Assembly: GCA_019454045.1 (NCBI GenBank)
Contig: SKCR01001833.1
Span: 1 to 64,000, forward strand
Length of the DNA stretch: 64,000 nucleotides
DNA from: Zanthoxylum bungeanum
Lineage: Eukaryota; Streptophyta; Magnoliopsida; Sapindales; Rutaceae
Reading direction: 5' to 3'
Part shown: positions 11,919 to 24,852 of the stretch, piece by piece
How the letters are laid out: every line of letters begins with the position of its first letter
Position numbering within the stretch: position 1 is the first letter of the stretch
Notes under the pieces: generated by a model
The model's input: only the letters and a program-made list of their open reading frames with translations
Told to the model about the DNA's origin: nothing
The model's database searches: none
Position numbers and translations under genes: made by a program

Positions 11919-14900
11919 GTCTGGCGACTCCACTGGGGATAGAGAATCGGCCCCGAATATTGTCTTGTAATGATTGGATTTATGTTTTAATTGACCGTGT
12001 CTATAGTGGATAAAGTGAGGGTTTAATCAAAGGCATTTTTAGGCTAGGTAATGGTTTGGTGTCTTCCTTCATTCACTACCTTTCTAGAAGGAAAAGCTGT
12101 GAAGGCACCTAGATAGCCATCTACTCGTAGCCTATTGTGATGGACTATTTGGATGACTCGTTGTTTATTCCTGACAACAAGCGATAAGAGCCTAAGAGGC
12201 TTGGGTATTTAAGTGAGCCTCGCTCCACCTTCCCTCTGGGGGATCTACAACGGGAAATCCATTTGACAGTCAGTCACACACCATAGCTCATTGGCACGTA
12301 CCTTAGTGTATAAAAAAGGGTGCGCTCACTTGGTTGCTCGAACCCTTGAGTGGGGAGACCTAGTTGTGGGCCATCCTTCGCCAATGAGAGCCTTTGTCTA
12401 TACTCTTACTAACCCACCTATAGACCGGGTTGGCTAAAGTAACAATTATTTCCTTGAATATGTGCTTGTGGACCATCCTCATTTGGATGCAGTTGGACTA
12501 TTGTCAGAAATGCGGGCTTGCTGGGCCATTTAAACTGGGGCAAGTTCGTACCTTATGACTATTAGGCCCAAAGCTTCTGAAATGTTGATGGGCCATACTG
12601 TAAAAATTATTACGTTTGCATTATCTTTCTTCTACGATTGTGTTTGGGAACATCGTCGTTTGGATCCGTTTGGACCATGTGCCATGGGATATGGGCTTGT
12701 TGGGCCATTTGAACTGGGACAAGAACGTATCTCATGACTATTGGGCCAAAAGGCTTCTAAATAACAATGGGCCATTTTATGATTGTGTTCGGAATTTTAT
12801 CATTTGGATTTAGTTGGGCTCTTTGCCATAAGACATGAACCCGTTGGGCCATTTAAACTGGGACGGGTTCACTCTTATGACAGTTAGCCCGAAAGATTCT
12901 AAAATGATAACAGGCCGATTTGTGTGAAAATTTTAATTGATTTAGTATGTTATACACATCTCATGCACCTCATACATACATACATCATGTTAACCCTTGT
13001 ATTCTGAAAGCCATCATAGATACATGTTGGTTAGGGAAGATGACAGACTTGTCAAAAGACCAAGCAGCCACCAGGATTACCGGCAAAAGACATAACCCAA
13101 CGGGATAAGAAACCCAATCATGCATGCATGCATACACGTAACATATTTGCATCCTTTTTGTGTTTGTTCCGTTTTGTAATAACAGGTTTCAAAAAGAAAA
13201 AAAAAAAAAAAAAGCGTCAAAAGACAAAACCAATCAGGAACATCGACAATACTGTATCAGTCTGGGGGCGAGGCCCATATCAGCATCAGTCTAGGGGCGA
13301 GACCCATAGCAATATCAGTTGGTGGCGAGGCCCATATCAGCTGTATCAGTGTGGGGCCGAGACCCACTTCAGCATCAGTTTTGGGGATAAGTCCCAGGGC
13401 AGAGGCCCACATCAGTATCAGTCTGGGGACGAGGCCCATATCAACAGTATCAGTCTTGGGGCGAGGCCCATATCAATATCAGTTTAGGGCGAAACCCACA
13501 TCATTCTGCGGCCGAGGCCCGCATCAGCAGAATTTTGGAATGAATCCCAGGGTCGAGGCCCACATCAGCAGAATTTTGGAATGAATCCCAGGGTCGAGGC
13601 CCACATCAGCAGAATTTTGGAATGAATCCAGGGAATGAAACCCAGGGTCGAGGCCCACATCAAACACAGTTCGGGATGAATCCCGAAGGTCGAGGCCCAC
13701 ATCAGCATCAATCTGGGGACGAGGCCCATGTCAGTAGCAGTTGGGGCCGAGGCCCACTTCAGCAATCAGTTTTGGGGATAAGTCCCAGGGTCGAGGTCCA
13801 CATCAAACACAGTTTGGGAATGAGTCCCAGGGTCGAGGCCCACATTACATCAGTATCAGCATTGTCGGGTATGACATTCTGGGGGCGAGGCCCATATATT
13901 CATCAGATCAGTTCTGCCGAGAATGGCACTCCGAGAATGGAGATATGGTCCGGGAATGGGCAGTTCAAGAATGAACAAAGTCGGAAATGACACTCCGAGA
14001 ATGGAGATATAGTCCAGGAATGGGCAGTTCAAGAATGAACAAGCCGGGAATGGCAATCCAAGAATGGAGCAGAGTTCAAGAATGAACAAGCCGGGAATGG
14101 CACTCCAAGAATGGAAGCACGGTTCGGAAATGGACCACTCTCTTATCAGCAATGGTTCAGAAATGGACCACTCTCATATCAGTAACGGTTCGGAAATGGA
14201 CCACTCTCTTATCAGCAACGGTTCGAAATGGACCATCATCTCATAACTTGCCGAAAATGGCACTTCGAAAATGGAGCACGGTTCGAAATGGACCATCATC
14301 TCATCACTTGCCGAAAATGGCACTCCGAAAATGGAGCACGGTTCGAAATGGACCATCATCTCATCACTCGCCGAAAATGGCACTCCGAAAATGGAGCACG
14401 GTTCGAAATGGACCATTATCGCAACAGTTCGGGAATAAAGCCCACATTCAGTACAGTCAGGGAACAAAGCCCAGAGGAAGAAAGCCTCATATCAGTATAA
14501 GTCAGGGAACAAAGCCCAGAGGAGAAAGCCTCATATCAGTATAAGTTTGAGAATAAAGCTCAAGGGAAGAAAGCCTCATGTCAGCACAGTTCGGGAATAA
14601 AGCCCACACTCAACACAGTTCAGGAAAAAAGCCTACATTCAGTTCAGTCCAGGAAGAAAGCCTACATTCAGCTCAAAATGGGAACAAGACCCACAGGAAC
14701 AAAACCCACCACTCAACAATTCAGGGAACAAGACCCTCAGCTCAAAATGGGAACAAGACCCACGGGAACAAAACCCACTACTCAACAATTCATGGAACAA
14801 GACCCTCAGCTCAAAATGGGAACAAGACCCACGGGAACAAAACCCACCACTCAACAATTCAGAGAACAAGACCCTCAGCTCAAAATGGGAACAAGACCCA

Positions 14901-15282
14901 CGGGAACAAAACCCAACACTCAACAATCCAGGGAACAAGACCCTCAGCTCAAAATGGGAACAAGACCCACGGGAACAAAACCCACCACTCAACAATTCAG
15001 GGAACAAGACCCTCAGCTCAAAATGGGAACAAGACCCACGGGAACAAAACCCACCACTGAACAATTCAGGGAACAAGACCCTCAGCTCAAATGGGAACAA
15101 GACCCTCAGCTCACTTCGGGAATGAACCAGGGGTTGCAGCACCTCACCACCAAATCAACGCAACTCAACACATGGTAAGTCAAGTGGCAGCTGGCGAGCC
15201 AGGTAAGTAGAAATGCATTGCATAACTTTGATAGGATTGTCACTGTTGCACATTACACAAGTCCCATCAAAGTGGGGGCGAC
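11919..15282 (+). other. First internal region of the array, non-coding with minisatellites
   Basis: Starts with the PBS (11922-11939) and ends with aagtgggggcgac (15270-15282). The left half (11940-13200) is unique non-coding sequence with ttgggccattt-type words repeated near 12520-12860. The right half is successive tandem arrays: short units with gaggcccatatcag at 13255-13905, 60-bp units at 14210-14420 and 69-bp units at 14670-15110. Open frames across these arrays follow from the repeats and differ between the two internal copies. Confidence 0.8.
14670..15110 (+). repeat. 69-bp tandem repeats, first internal region
   Basis: About six copies of a 69-bp unit with the words gggaacaaaacccacca, caattcaggga and ccctcagctcaaaatggga. 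The unit is a multiple of three, so a 23-residue peptide repeats in frame. The matching array in the second internal region is at 20430-21000 and has extra copies plus small indels. Confidence 0.85.
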
Positions 15283-17676
15283 TGTAGGCACTGCATTTTT
15301 ACACATAAACCCGATGAGGAGTCTTATTTGGAGACAACTACCTTTTAAGTCACGGAGGTCACGGGAAACGGACGTCGGAAGGGGAAATTCAGAATAAACA
15401 AGGTTCACTGTTTTCGTTCGTGCTGCGTTCGTGTTTACGTTCGAACGTCAAATGGATTGCGGGCATTCGTGCCGCGTTCGAGGAAGCGTTCGAACGGTGT
15501 CGGTAAATCTGGTTTTGCTGCTAGCCTCTCATCCAGCCCAATTAGCCCCCCAAAGCCCATAAAACACATCCCAATTTAAATAAATAAATATTAATTAAAA
15601 CATTAACTAAATAATATAATAATTAAATTAATTAAATGATTAAATAAAACATATACCAAACATAAAATAAACAATTACCAACTTAAACTAAAATCATGCC
15701 TAATTAAACAAATCACACACTAAATCAAAATATAATCATACCAAGTTAAAATCAATCAACCAATTATATTCCCAATCTAATAAGATTATTCCCAAACCTA
15801 AAATATTGTATTCCTAATCCAAGCCAATCAAATATTCAACCTTCCCTATCTAGCCAAGATTTGTCCCCCCTCAATCTTTGACTTCCCTTAACCAAACCAA
15901 ATCAATCCTTTGACTTTGACTTCCCTTAACCAAACCAAATCAAATCCCTTTCCTTGTCAAGCCCAACCCTTTGCCTATAAAAGAACCCTTTACCAACCTT
16001 CTCAACCTTACTTAGTTAGTCCCTTAGTCCCCTAGTCCCTAGACCCTAGCTAGCTAGTCCCTAACTCATACACAACACACATAAAAATTACAGGAGGAAC
16101 ACACCCAAGCAAACAATAAGCAAAAGATAAAGAGGAAAAGGTAGCGAAACCACAAGGAAACAATAGCAAAAGACGGAGAACGACGACTCAAAACAGTAAG
16201 ACAACGAACGAGAACAGTGAACCAGTGAACCGGGAGAGTTGCGGTGCATCCACCCTTCCGACAATCGTGTACCGTACATCCGAGAGATGATTTAAAAGGT
16301 TAGACCTGAGGGTACCTTTTCATTAGTTTATATTCATTTTTTTTATTATTATTATTGCATTCTATTCGCATGAGAGTCGTTTATGGAAGCATGTTGTGGC
16401 TTGAATGAAATGGAAGAGTGTCGTCTCTTGTGGTATATAGGATGGAAACCCAGACGTAAATTCCGTAGCCAAATCCGAATGGACGGTAGTGCGGTCTGTA
16501 CATGGGACACAACTCCACGTACCACTTGAGTAAACAGCACCTTCTCTCTTTTTGTGTTGCTTTTTGTATTTATTTTTGTCATTTAAATTCTGCATGTTGC
16601 TTATTTATGCATGACTCAATCGAGCGCATGGGTTTAGTAAGTGGAATGAAAGATCCCCTATGGGGAGGGGTTAAAGCCCTTTACCACGATGCTTTGCCGC
16701 GCCGATTGATGTGTGTTCGGTTGGATGCAAGACACGTTCAATCGGACATACTTAGAATAATATGATTGTCTTTATGTTTGTATGCATGATGTGATGTGAC
16801 GCGCATGGGCTTAGTATGTTGGTCTAAAGGTCCTCTCTTTGAGAGATCAAGAGCCCCAAAAGGCCACCTTTACGACAGTACTTCGCCGCCGCGCCCTTAT
16901 GTTGTTGTTTATGTATTGCGTCCCATTTCATGCATCAGTTATGTTCCCGTTCGAACGCGTTTACGAACGCAACTCAAACGCGCATGTATTTTTGCCTTAT
17001 CATGCATCAGGTCTCATTTCCGTTCGAACGCGTTATCAAACGCCATACGAACGCGAGCATTCTGTTTCATTTCCGTTCGAACGCGTGTACGAATGCTACT
17101 CGAACGTGAGCATTCTGTTTCATTTCCGTTCGAACGCGTTTACGAACGCTACTCGAACGTGAGCATTCTGTTTCATTTCCGTTCGAACGCGTTTACGAAC
17201 GCTACACCGAACGTGCACACACTGAACTGAGTCTGTCTTATCATATTCATGCATAATTGCCTCTTGGTTGATCTTTCTTGTGTTATATAGCCAACTGTAT
17301 TATTTGTATTCAAGCATGATTATGTTGTTCTTAGTTTTCCATAACATAGGATTGAAATATGTTCATGAGATTGCCATGTGACGTTGCATGTTGTGATGAA
17401 CTTGTTGATGTATGCATATGAATTTAGAAGCATGATATTCTTGGAAATAAATGTTATTTAAGCCTGGTTAAATTATTATATAAATCCTTTTTATTACAAG
17501 TGACATAAGTAAGGGACCATTCCGAACCCAACGGTTTGAGGTCTTCCCTTGCGAGGGGTGAGTACGGCCTTAAATCTTTGTCCCGGTTCACACCGGGTGG
17601 CGACTCCATGTTATTTAATCCTTCCCAACTAGGCCGCGAGCCTAGGAACGGCGTCGCCCAGGTCCTGTGTCCTACA
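15283..17676 (+). repeat. Array LTR copy B
   Basis: Same termini as copy A and nearly the same sequence. It differs by scattered substitutions and small indels, for example near 15605, 15915 and 16890. It is followed by a PBS at 17680-17697. Confidence 0.88.
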
Positions 17677-20600
17677 GTCTGGCGACTCCACTGGGGATAG
17701 AGAATCGGCCCCGAATATTGTCTTGTAATGATTGGATTTATGTTTTAATTGACCGTGTCTATAGTGGATAAAGTGAGGGTTTAATCAAAGGCATTTTTAG
17801 GCTAGGTAATGGTTTGGTCTTCTTCCTTCATTCACTACCTTTCTAGAAGGAAAAGCTGTGAAGGCACCTAGATAGCCATCTCCTCGTAGCCTATTGTGAT
17901 GGACTAATTTGGATGACTCGTTGTTTATTCCTGACAACAAGCGATAAGAGCCTAAGAGGCTTGGGTATTTAAGTGAGCCTCGCTCCACCTTCCCTCTGGG
18001 GGATCTACAACGGGGGAAATCCATTTGACAGTCCGTCACACACCATAGCTCATTGACACGTACCTTAGTGTATAAAAAAGGGTGCGCTCACTTGGTTGCT
18101 CGAACCCTTGAGTGGTGAGACCTAGTTGTGGGCCATCATTCGCCGATGAGAGCCTTTGTCTATACTCTTACTAACCCACTATAGACCGGTTGGCTAAAGT
18201 AACAATTATTTCCTTGAATATGTGCTTGTGGACCATCCTCATTTGGATGCAGTTGGACTATTGTCAGAAATGCGGGCTTGCTGGGCCATTTAAACTGGGG
18301 CAAGTTCGTACCTTATGACTATTAGGCCCAAAGCTTCTGAAATGTTGATGGACCATACTGTAAAAATTATTACGTTTGCATTATCTTTCTTCTACGATTG
18401 TGTTTGGGAACATCGTCGTTTGGATCCGTTTGGACCATGTGCCATGGGATATGGGCTTGTTGGGCCATTTGAACTGGGACAAGAACGTATCTCATGACTA
18501 TTGGGCCAAAAGGCTTCTAAATAACAATGGGCCATTTTATGATTGTGTTCGGAATTTTATCATTTGGATTTAGTTGGGCTCTTTGCCATAAGACATGAAC
18601 TCGTTGGGCCATTTAAACTGGGACGGGTTCACTCTTATGACAGTTAGCCCGAAAGATTCTAAAATGATAACAGGCCGATTTGTGTGAAAATTTTAATTGA
18701 TTTAGTATGTTATACACATCTCATGCACCTCATACATACATACATCATGTTAACCCTTGTATTATGAAAGCCATCATAGATACATGTTGGTTAGGGAAGA
18801 GGACAGACTTGTCAAAAGACCAAGCAGCTACCAGGAGTACCGGCAAAAGACATAACCCAACGGGATAGGAAACCCAATCATGCATGCATGCATACACGTA
18901 ACATATTTGCATCCTTTTTGTGTTTGTTCCGTTTTGTAATAACAGGTTTCAAAAAGAAAAAAAAAGAGAAGAAAGCGTCAAAAGACAAAACCAATCAGGA
19001 ACATCGACAATACTGTATCAGTCTGGGGCGCGAGGCCCATATCAGCATCAGTCTAGGGGCGAGACCCATAGCAATATCAGTTGGGGGCGAGGCCCATATC
19101 AGCTGTATCAGTGTGGGGCCGAGACCCACTTCAGCATCAGTTTTGGGGATAAGTCCCAGGGCAGAGGCCCACATCAGTATCAGTCTGGGGGCGAGGTCCA
19201 TATCAGCAGTATCAGTCTTGGGGCGAGGCCCATATCAATATCAGTTTAGGGCGAAGCCCACATCATCTGCGGCCGAGGCCCGCATCAGCAGAATTTTGGA
19301 ATGAATCCCAGGGTCGAGGCCCACATCAGCAGAATTTTGGAATGAATCCCAGGGTCGAGGCCCACATCAGCAGAATTTTGGAATGAATCCAGGGAATGAA
19401 ACCCAGGGTCGAGGCCCACATCAAACACAGTTCGGGATGAATCCCGAAGGTCGAGGCCCACATCAGCATCAATCTGGGGGCGAGGCCCATGTCAGTAGCA
19501 GTTGGGGCCGAGGCCCACTTCAGCAATCAGTTTTGGGGATGAGTCCCAGGGTCGAGGCCCACATCAAACACAGTTTGGGAATGAGTCCCAGGGTCGAGGC
19601 CCACATTACATCAGTATCAGCATTGTCGGGTATGACATTCTGGGGGCGAGGCCCATATTACATCAGATCAGTTCTGCCGAGAATGGTACTCCGAGAATGG
19701 AGATATGGTCCGGGAATGGGCAGTTCAAGAATGAACAAAGTCGGAAATGACACTCCGAGAATGGAGATATAGTCCAGGAATGGGCAGTTCAAGAATGAAC
19801 AAGCCGGGAATGGCAATCCAAGAATGGAGCAGAGTTCAAGAATGAACAAGCCGGGAATGGCACTCCAAGAATGGAAGCACGGTTCGGAAATGGACCACTC
19901 TCTTATCAGCAATGGTTCAGAAATGGACCACTCTCATATCAGTAACGGTTCGGAAATGGACCACTCTCTTATCAGCAACGGTTCGAAATGGACCATCATC
20001 TCATCACTTGCCGAAAATGGCACTTCGAAAATGGAGCACGGTTCGAAATGGACCATCATCTCATCACTTGCCGAAAATGGCACTCCGAAAATGGAGCACG
20101 GTTCGAAATGGACCATCATCTCATCACTCGCCGAAAATGGCACTCCGAAAATGGAGCACGGTTCGAAATGGACCATCATCGCAACAGTTCGGGAATAAAG
20201 CCCACATTCAGTACAGTCAGGGAACAAAGCCCAGAGGAAGAAAGCCTCATATCAGTATAAGTCAGGGAACAAAGCCCAGAGGAAGAAAGCCTCATATCAG
20301 TATAAGTTTGAGAATAAGCTCAAGGGGAAGAAAGCCTCATGTCAGCACAGTTCGGGATAAAGCCCACACTCAACACAGTTCAGGAAAAAAGCCTACATTC
20401 AGTTCAGTCCAGGAGAAAGCCTGCATTCAGCTCAAAATGGGAACAGACCCACGGGAACAAAACCCACCACTCAACAATTCAGGGAACAAGACCCTCAGCT
20501 CAAATGGGAACAAGATCCACGGGAACAAAACCCACCACTCAACAATTCAGGGAACAAGACCCTCAGCTCAAAATGGGAACAAGACCCACGGGAACAAAAC

Positions 20601-21174
20601 CCACCACTCAACAATTCAGGGAACAAGACCCTCAGCTCAAAATGGGAACAAGATCCACGGGAACAAAACCCACCACTCAACAATTCAGGGAACAAGACCC
20701 TCAGCTCAAAATGGGAACAAGACAACGGGAACAAAACCCACCACTCAACAATTCAGGGAACAAGACCCTCAGCTCAAAATGGGAACAAGACCCACGGAAC
20801 AAAACCCAACACTCAAAATCCAGGGAACAAGACCCTCAGCTCAAAATGGGAACAAGACCCACGGGAACAAAACCCACCACTCAACAATTCAGGGAACAAG
20901 ACCCTCAGCTCAAAATGGGAACAAGACCCACGGGAACAAAACCCACCACTGAACAATTCAGGGAACAAGACCCTCAGCTCAAATGGGAACAAGACCCTCA
21001 GCTCACTTCGGGAATGAACCAGGGGTCGCAGCACCTCACCACCAAATCAACGCAACTCAACACATGGTAAGTCAAGTGGCAGCTGGCGAGCCAGGTAAGT
21101 AGAAATGCATTGCATAACTTTGATAGGATTGTCACTGTTGCACATTACACAAGTCCCATCAAAGTGGGGGCGAC
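17677..21174 (+). other. Second internal region of the array
   Basis: Close copy of the first internal region, 134 bp longer mainly because of extra 69-bp units. The short-unit minisatellite is at 19015-19670 and the 60-bp units are at 19970-20180. It ends with aagtgggggcgac at 21162-21174. There is no gag or pol domain. Confidence 0.82.
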
Positions 21175-23559
21175 TGTAGGCACTGCATTTTTACACATAA
21201 ACCCGATGAGGAGTCTTATTTGGAGACAACTACCTTTTAAGTCACGGAGGTCACGGGAAACGGACGTCGGAAGGGGAAATTCAGAATAAACAAGGTTCAC
21301 TGTTTTTGTTCGTGCTGCGTTCGTGTTTACGTTCGAACGTCAAACGGATTGCGGGCGTTCGTGCCGCGTTCGAGGAAGCGTTCGAACGGTGTCGGTAAAT
21401 CTGGTTTTGCTGCTAGCCTCTCATCCAGCCCAATTAGCCCCCCAAAGCCCATAAAACACATCCCAATTTAAATAAATAAATATTAATTAAAACATTAACT
21501 AAATAATATAATAATTAAATTAATTAAATGATTAAATAAAACATATACCAAACATAAAATAAACAATTACCAACTTAAACTAAAATCATGCCTAAATTAA
21601 ACAAATCACACACTAAATCAAAATATAATCATACCAAGTTAAAATCAATCAACCAATTATATTCCCAATCTAATAAGATTATTCCCAACCTAAAATATTG
21701 TATTCCTAATCCAAGCCAATCAAATATTCAACCTTCCCTATCTAGCCAAGATTTGTTCCCCCTCAATCTTTGACTTCCCTTAACCAAACCAAATCAAATC
21801 CTTTGACTTCCCTTAACCAAACCAAATCAAATCCCTTTCCTTGTCAAGCCCAACCCTTTGCCTATAAAAAGAACCCTTTACCAACCTTCTCAACCTTACT
21901 TAGTTAGTCCCTTAGTCCCCTAGTCCCTAGACCCTAGCTAGCTAGTCCCTAACTCATACACAACACACATAAAAATTACAGGAGGAACACACCCAAGCAA
22001 ACAATAAGCAAAAGATAAAGAGGAAAAGGTAGCGAAACCACAAGGAAACAATAGCAAAAGACGGAGAACGACGACTCAAAACAGTAAGACAACGAACGAG
22101 AACAGTGAACCAGTGAACCGGGAGAGTTGCGTAGCATCCACCCTTCCGACAATCGTGTACCGTACATCCGAGAGATGATTTAAAAGGTTAGACCTGAGGG
22201 TACCTTTTCATTAGTTTATATTCGTTTTTTTTATTATTATTATTGCATTCTATTCGCATGAGTGTCGTTTATGGAAGCATGTTGTGGCTTGAATGAAATG
22301 GAAGAGTGTCGTCTCTTGTGGTATATAGGATGGAAACCCAGACGTAAATTCCGTAGCCGAATCCGAATGGACGGTAGTGCGGTCTGTACATGGGACACAA
22401 CTCCACGTACCACTTGAGTAAACGGCACCTTCTCTTGTTTTGTGTTGCTTTTATGTATTTATTTTTGTCATTTAAATTCTGCATGTTGCTTATTTATGCA
22501 TGACTCAATCGAGCGCATGGGTTTAGTAAGTGGAATGAAAGATCCCCTATGGGGAGGGGTTAAAGCCCTTTACCACGATGCTTTGCCGCGCCGATTGATG
22601 TGTGTTCGGTTGGATGCAAGACACTTCAATCGGACATACTTAGAATAATATGATTGTCTTTATGTTTGTATGCATGATGTGATGTGACGCACATGGGCTT
22701 AGTATGTTGGTCTAAAGGTCCTCTCTTTGAGAGATCAAGAGCCCTAAAAGGCCACCTTTACGACAGTACTTCGCCGCGCCCCTTATTTTGTTGTTTATGT
22801 ATTGCGTCCCATTTAATGCATCAGTTCTGTTCCCATTCGAACGCGTTTACGAACGCAACTCAAACGCGCATGTATTTTTGCCTTATCATGCATCAGGTCT
22901 CATTTTCGTTCGAACGCGTTATCAAACGCCATACGAATGCGAGCATTCAGTTTCATTTCCGTTCGAACGCGTGTACGAACGCTACTCGAACGTGAGCATT
23001 CTGTTTCATTTCCGTTCGAACGCGTTTACGAACGCTACTCAAACGTGAGCATTCTGTTTCATTTCCGTTCGAACGCGTTTACGAACGCTACACGAACGTG
23101 CACACACTGAACTGAGTCTGTCTTATCATATTCATGCATAATTGCCTCTTGGTTGATCTTTCTTGTGTTATATAGCCAACTGTATTATTTGTATTCAAGC
23201 ATGATTATGTTGTTCTTAGTTTTCCATAACATAGGATTGAAATATGTTCATGAGATTGCCATGTGACGTTACATGTTGTGATGAACTTGTTGATGTATGC
23301 ATATGAATTTAGAAGCATGATATTCTTGGAAATAAATGTTATTTAAGCCTGGTTAAATTATTATATAAATCCTTTTATTACAAGTGACATAAGTAAGGGA
23401 CTATTCCGAACCCAACGGTTTGAGGTCTTCCCTTGCGAGGGGTGAGTGCGGCCTTAAATCTTTGTCCCGGTTCACACCGGTGGCGACTCCATGTTATTTA
23501 ATCCTTCCCAACTAGGCCGCGAGCCTAGGAACGGCGTCGCCCAGGTCATGTGTCCTACA
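21175..23559 (+). repeat. Array LTR copy C
   Basis: Third LTR with the same termini; the PBS after it has one mismatch (TAGCGACTCC, 23563-23580). That it is followed by a PBS and more internal sequence, rather than by flanking DNA, shows at least one more unit once lay to the right. Confidence 0.88.
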
Positions 23560-23998
23560 GTCTAGCGACTCCACTGGGGATAGAGAATCGGCCCCGAATA
23601 TTGTCTTGTAATGATTGGATTTATGTTTTATTGACCGTGTCTATAGTGGATAAAGTGAGGGTTTAATCAAAGGCATTTTTAGGCTAGGTAATGGTTTGGT
23701 GTCTTCCTTCATTCACTACCTTTCTAGAAGGAAAAGCTGTGAAGGCACCTAGATAGCCATCTACTCGTAGCCTATTGTGATGGACTAATTTGGATGACTC
23801 GTTGTTTATTCCTGACAACAAGCGATAAGAGCCTAAGAGGCTTGGGTATTTAAGTGAGCCTCGCTCCACCTTCCCTCTGGGGGATCTACAACGGGAAATC
23901 ATTTGACAGTCCGTCACACACCATAGCTCATTGGCACGTACCTTAGTGTATAAAAAAGGGTGCGCTCACTTGGTTGCTCGAACCCTTGAGTGGGGAGA
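23560..23998 (+). other. Truncated third internal region
   Basis: Matches positions 11919-12357 of the first internal region up to the word gagtggggaga, then switches to Tat element 1 tail sequence at 23999. The break lies within the internal region and not at an LTR end. Confidence 0.8.
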
Positions 23999-24107
23999 AA
24001 GGCAACGGATCCCAAGAAGGTGAGTAAGACCTTTTTTTTGTCTTAGGTTGACATTTGATTATATTTTTTTATTATGGCTCACACAATGGTTTTGATATTT
24101 GTTTTAC
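23999..24107 (+). other. Tat element 1 spacer before the tandem arrays
   Basis: Short stretch with aaggcaacggatcccaag and a T-run, between the broken LTR array and the 44-bp repeats. It carries no gene. The rest of gag and all of pol, expected on this side, are missing. Confidence 0.55.
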
Positions 24108-24501
24108 GGCTCGGGTCTGCTCTTGTACCGCCGAGACTGATGTTTCTTTTCGGCTCGGGTCTGCTCTTGTACCGCCGAGACCGATGTTTCTTTCCGGCTC
24201 GGGTCTGCTCTTGTACCGCCGAGACCGATGTTTCTTTCCGGCTCGGGTCTGCTCTTGTACCGCTGAGACCGATGTTTCTTTCCGGCTCGGGTCTGCTCTT
24301 GTACCGCTGAGACCGATGTCTCTTTCCGGCTCGGGTCTGCTCTTGTACCGCCGAGACCGATGTATCTTTCCGACTCGGATCTGCTCTTGTACCGCCGAGA
24401 CCGATGTTTCTTTCCGGCTCGGGTCTACTCTTATACCGCTGAGATCGATGTCTCTTTCCGGCTCGGATCTGCTCTTGTACCGCCGAGACCGATGTTTATT
24501 C
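24108..24501 (+). repeat. 44-bp tandem repeats, type a (Tat element 1)
   Basis: About nine copies of a 44-bp unit around ggctcgggtctgctcttg and taccgccgagaccgatg. The same unit occurs in Tat element 3 at 54116-54250 and 63666-63716. Its length is not a multiple of three, so the long open frame through it changes reading register each unit and is not a gene. Confidence 0.9.
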
Positions 24502-24852
24502 GGCTCGGGGCTGGATTTCGTTCCGTCGAGGCCGCTTGGTTATTCGGTTCGGGGTTGGATTTTGTTCCGCCGAGGCCACTTGTTTATTTGGCTCGGGGAT
24601 GGATTTCGTTCCGCCGAGGCCACTTGTTTATTCGGCTCGGGGCTGGACTTCGTTCCGCCGAGGCCACTTGTTTTTTTGGCTCGGGGCTGGATTTCGTTCC
24701 GCCGAGGCAGCTTTGTTATTCGACTCGGGGTGGATTTTGTTCCGCCGAGGCCACTTGTTTATTCGGCTCGGGGATGGATTTCGTTCCGCCGAGGCCGCTT
24801 GGTTATTCGACTCGGGGCTGGATTTTGTTCTGCCGAGGCCTTATGGTTTATT
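24502..24852 (+). repeat. 44-bp tandem repeats, type b (Tat element 1)
   Basis: About eight copies of a related 44-bp unit with ggctcggggctggatttc and gttccgccgaggcc. It shares its gctcggg start and ccgccgag centre with type a, so the two arrays are likely one repeat that diverged. Two or three copies are also in Tat element 2 at 35884-35970. Confidence 0.88.

Larger units (their letters stand above)
9534..23998 (+). mobile_element. Array of a non-coding LTR retroelement: three LTRs, two full and one partial internal region
   Basis: The order is LTR-internal-LTR-internal-LTR-partial internal, all in the same orientation. LTRs lie at 9534-11918, 15283-17676 and 21175-23559 (about 2.39 kb each). 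Internal regions are 3364 and 3498 bp, and the third stops after about 439 bp at 23998. Each LTR is followed by TGGCGACTCCACTGGGGA (one mismatch in the third), and the two internals end in the polypurine word aagtgggggcgac. No gag or pol domain is seen, so this is a large non-autonomous derivative. The array cuts gag of Tat element 1. Its right edge is not an LTR end, so a deletion took the end of the array together with host sequence. Confidence 0.88.

Noticed and set aside
13255..13905. Short regularly spaced repeats that resemble a CRISPR array
   Set aside because: Plant nuclear retroelement context, spacers that are themselves variants of the repeat, and no cas genes. It is a minisatellite.
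19912..20952. A 346-residue open frame in the second internal region of the array
   Set aside because: The equivalent region of the first internal copy (14152 onward) is broken by single-base indels, and the peptide changes register between repeat types. It is best explained as minisatellite DNA.
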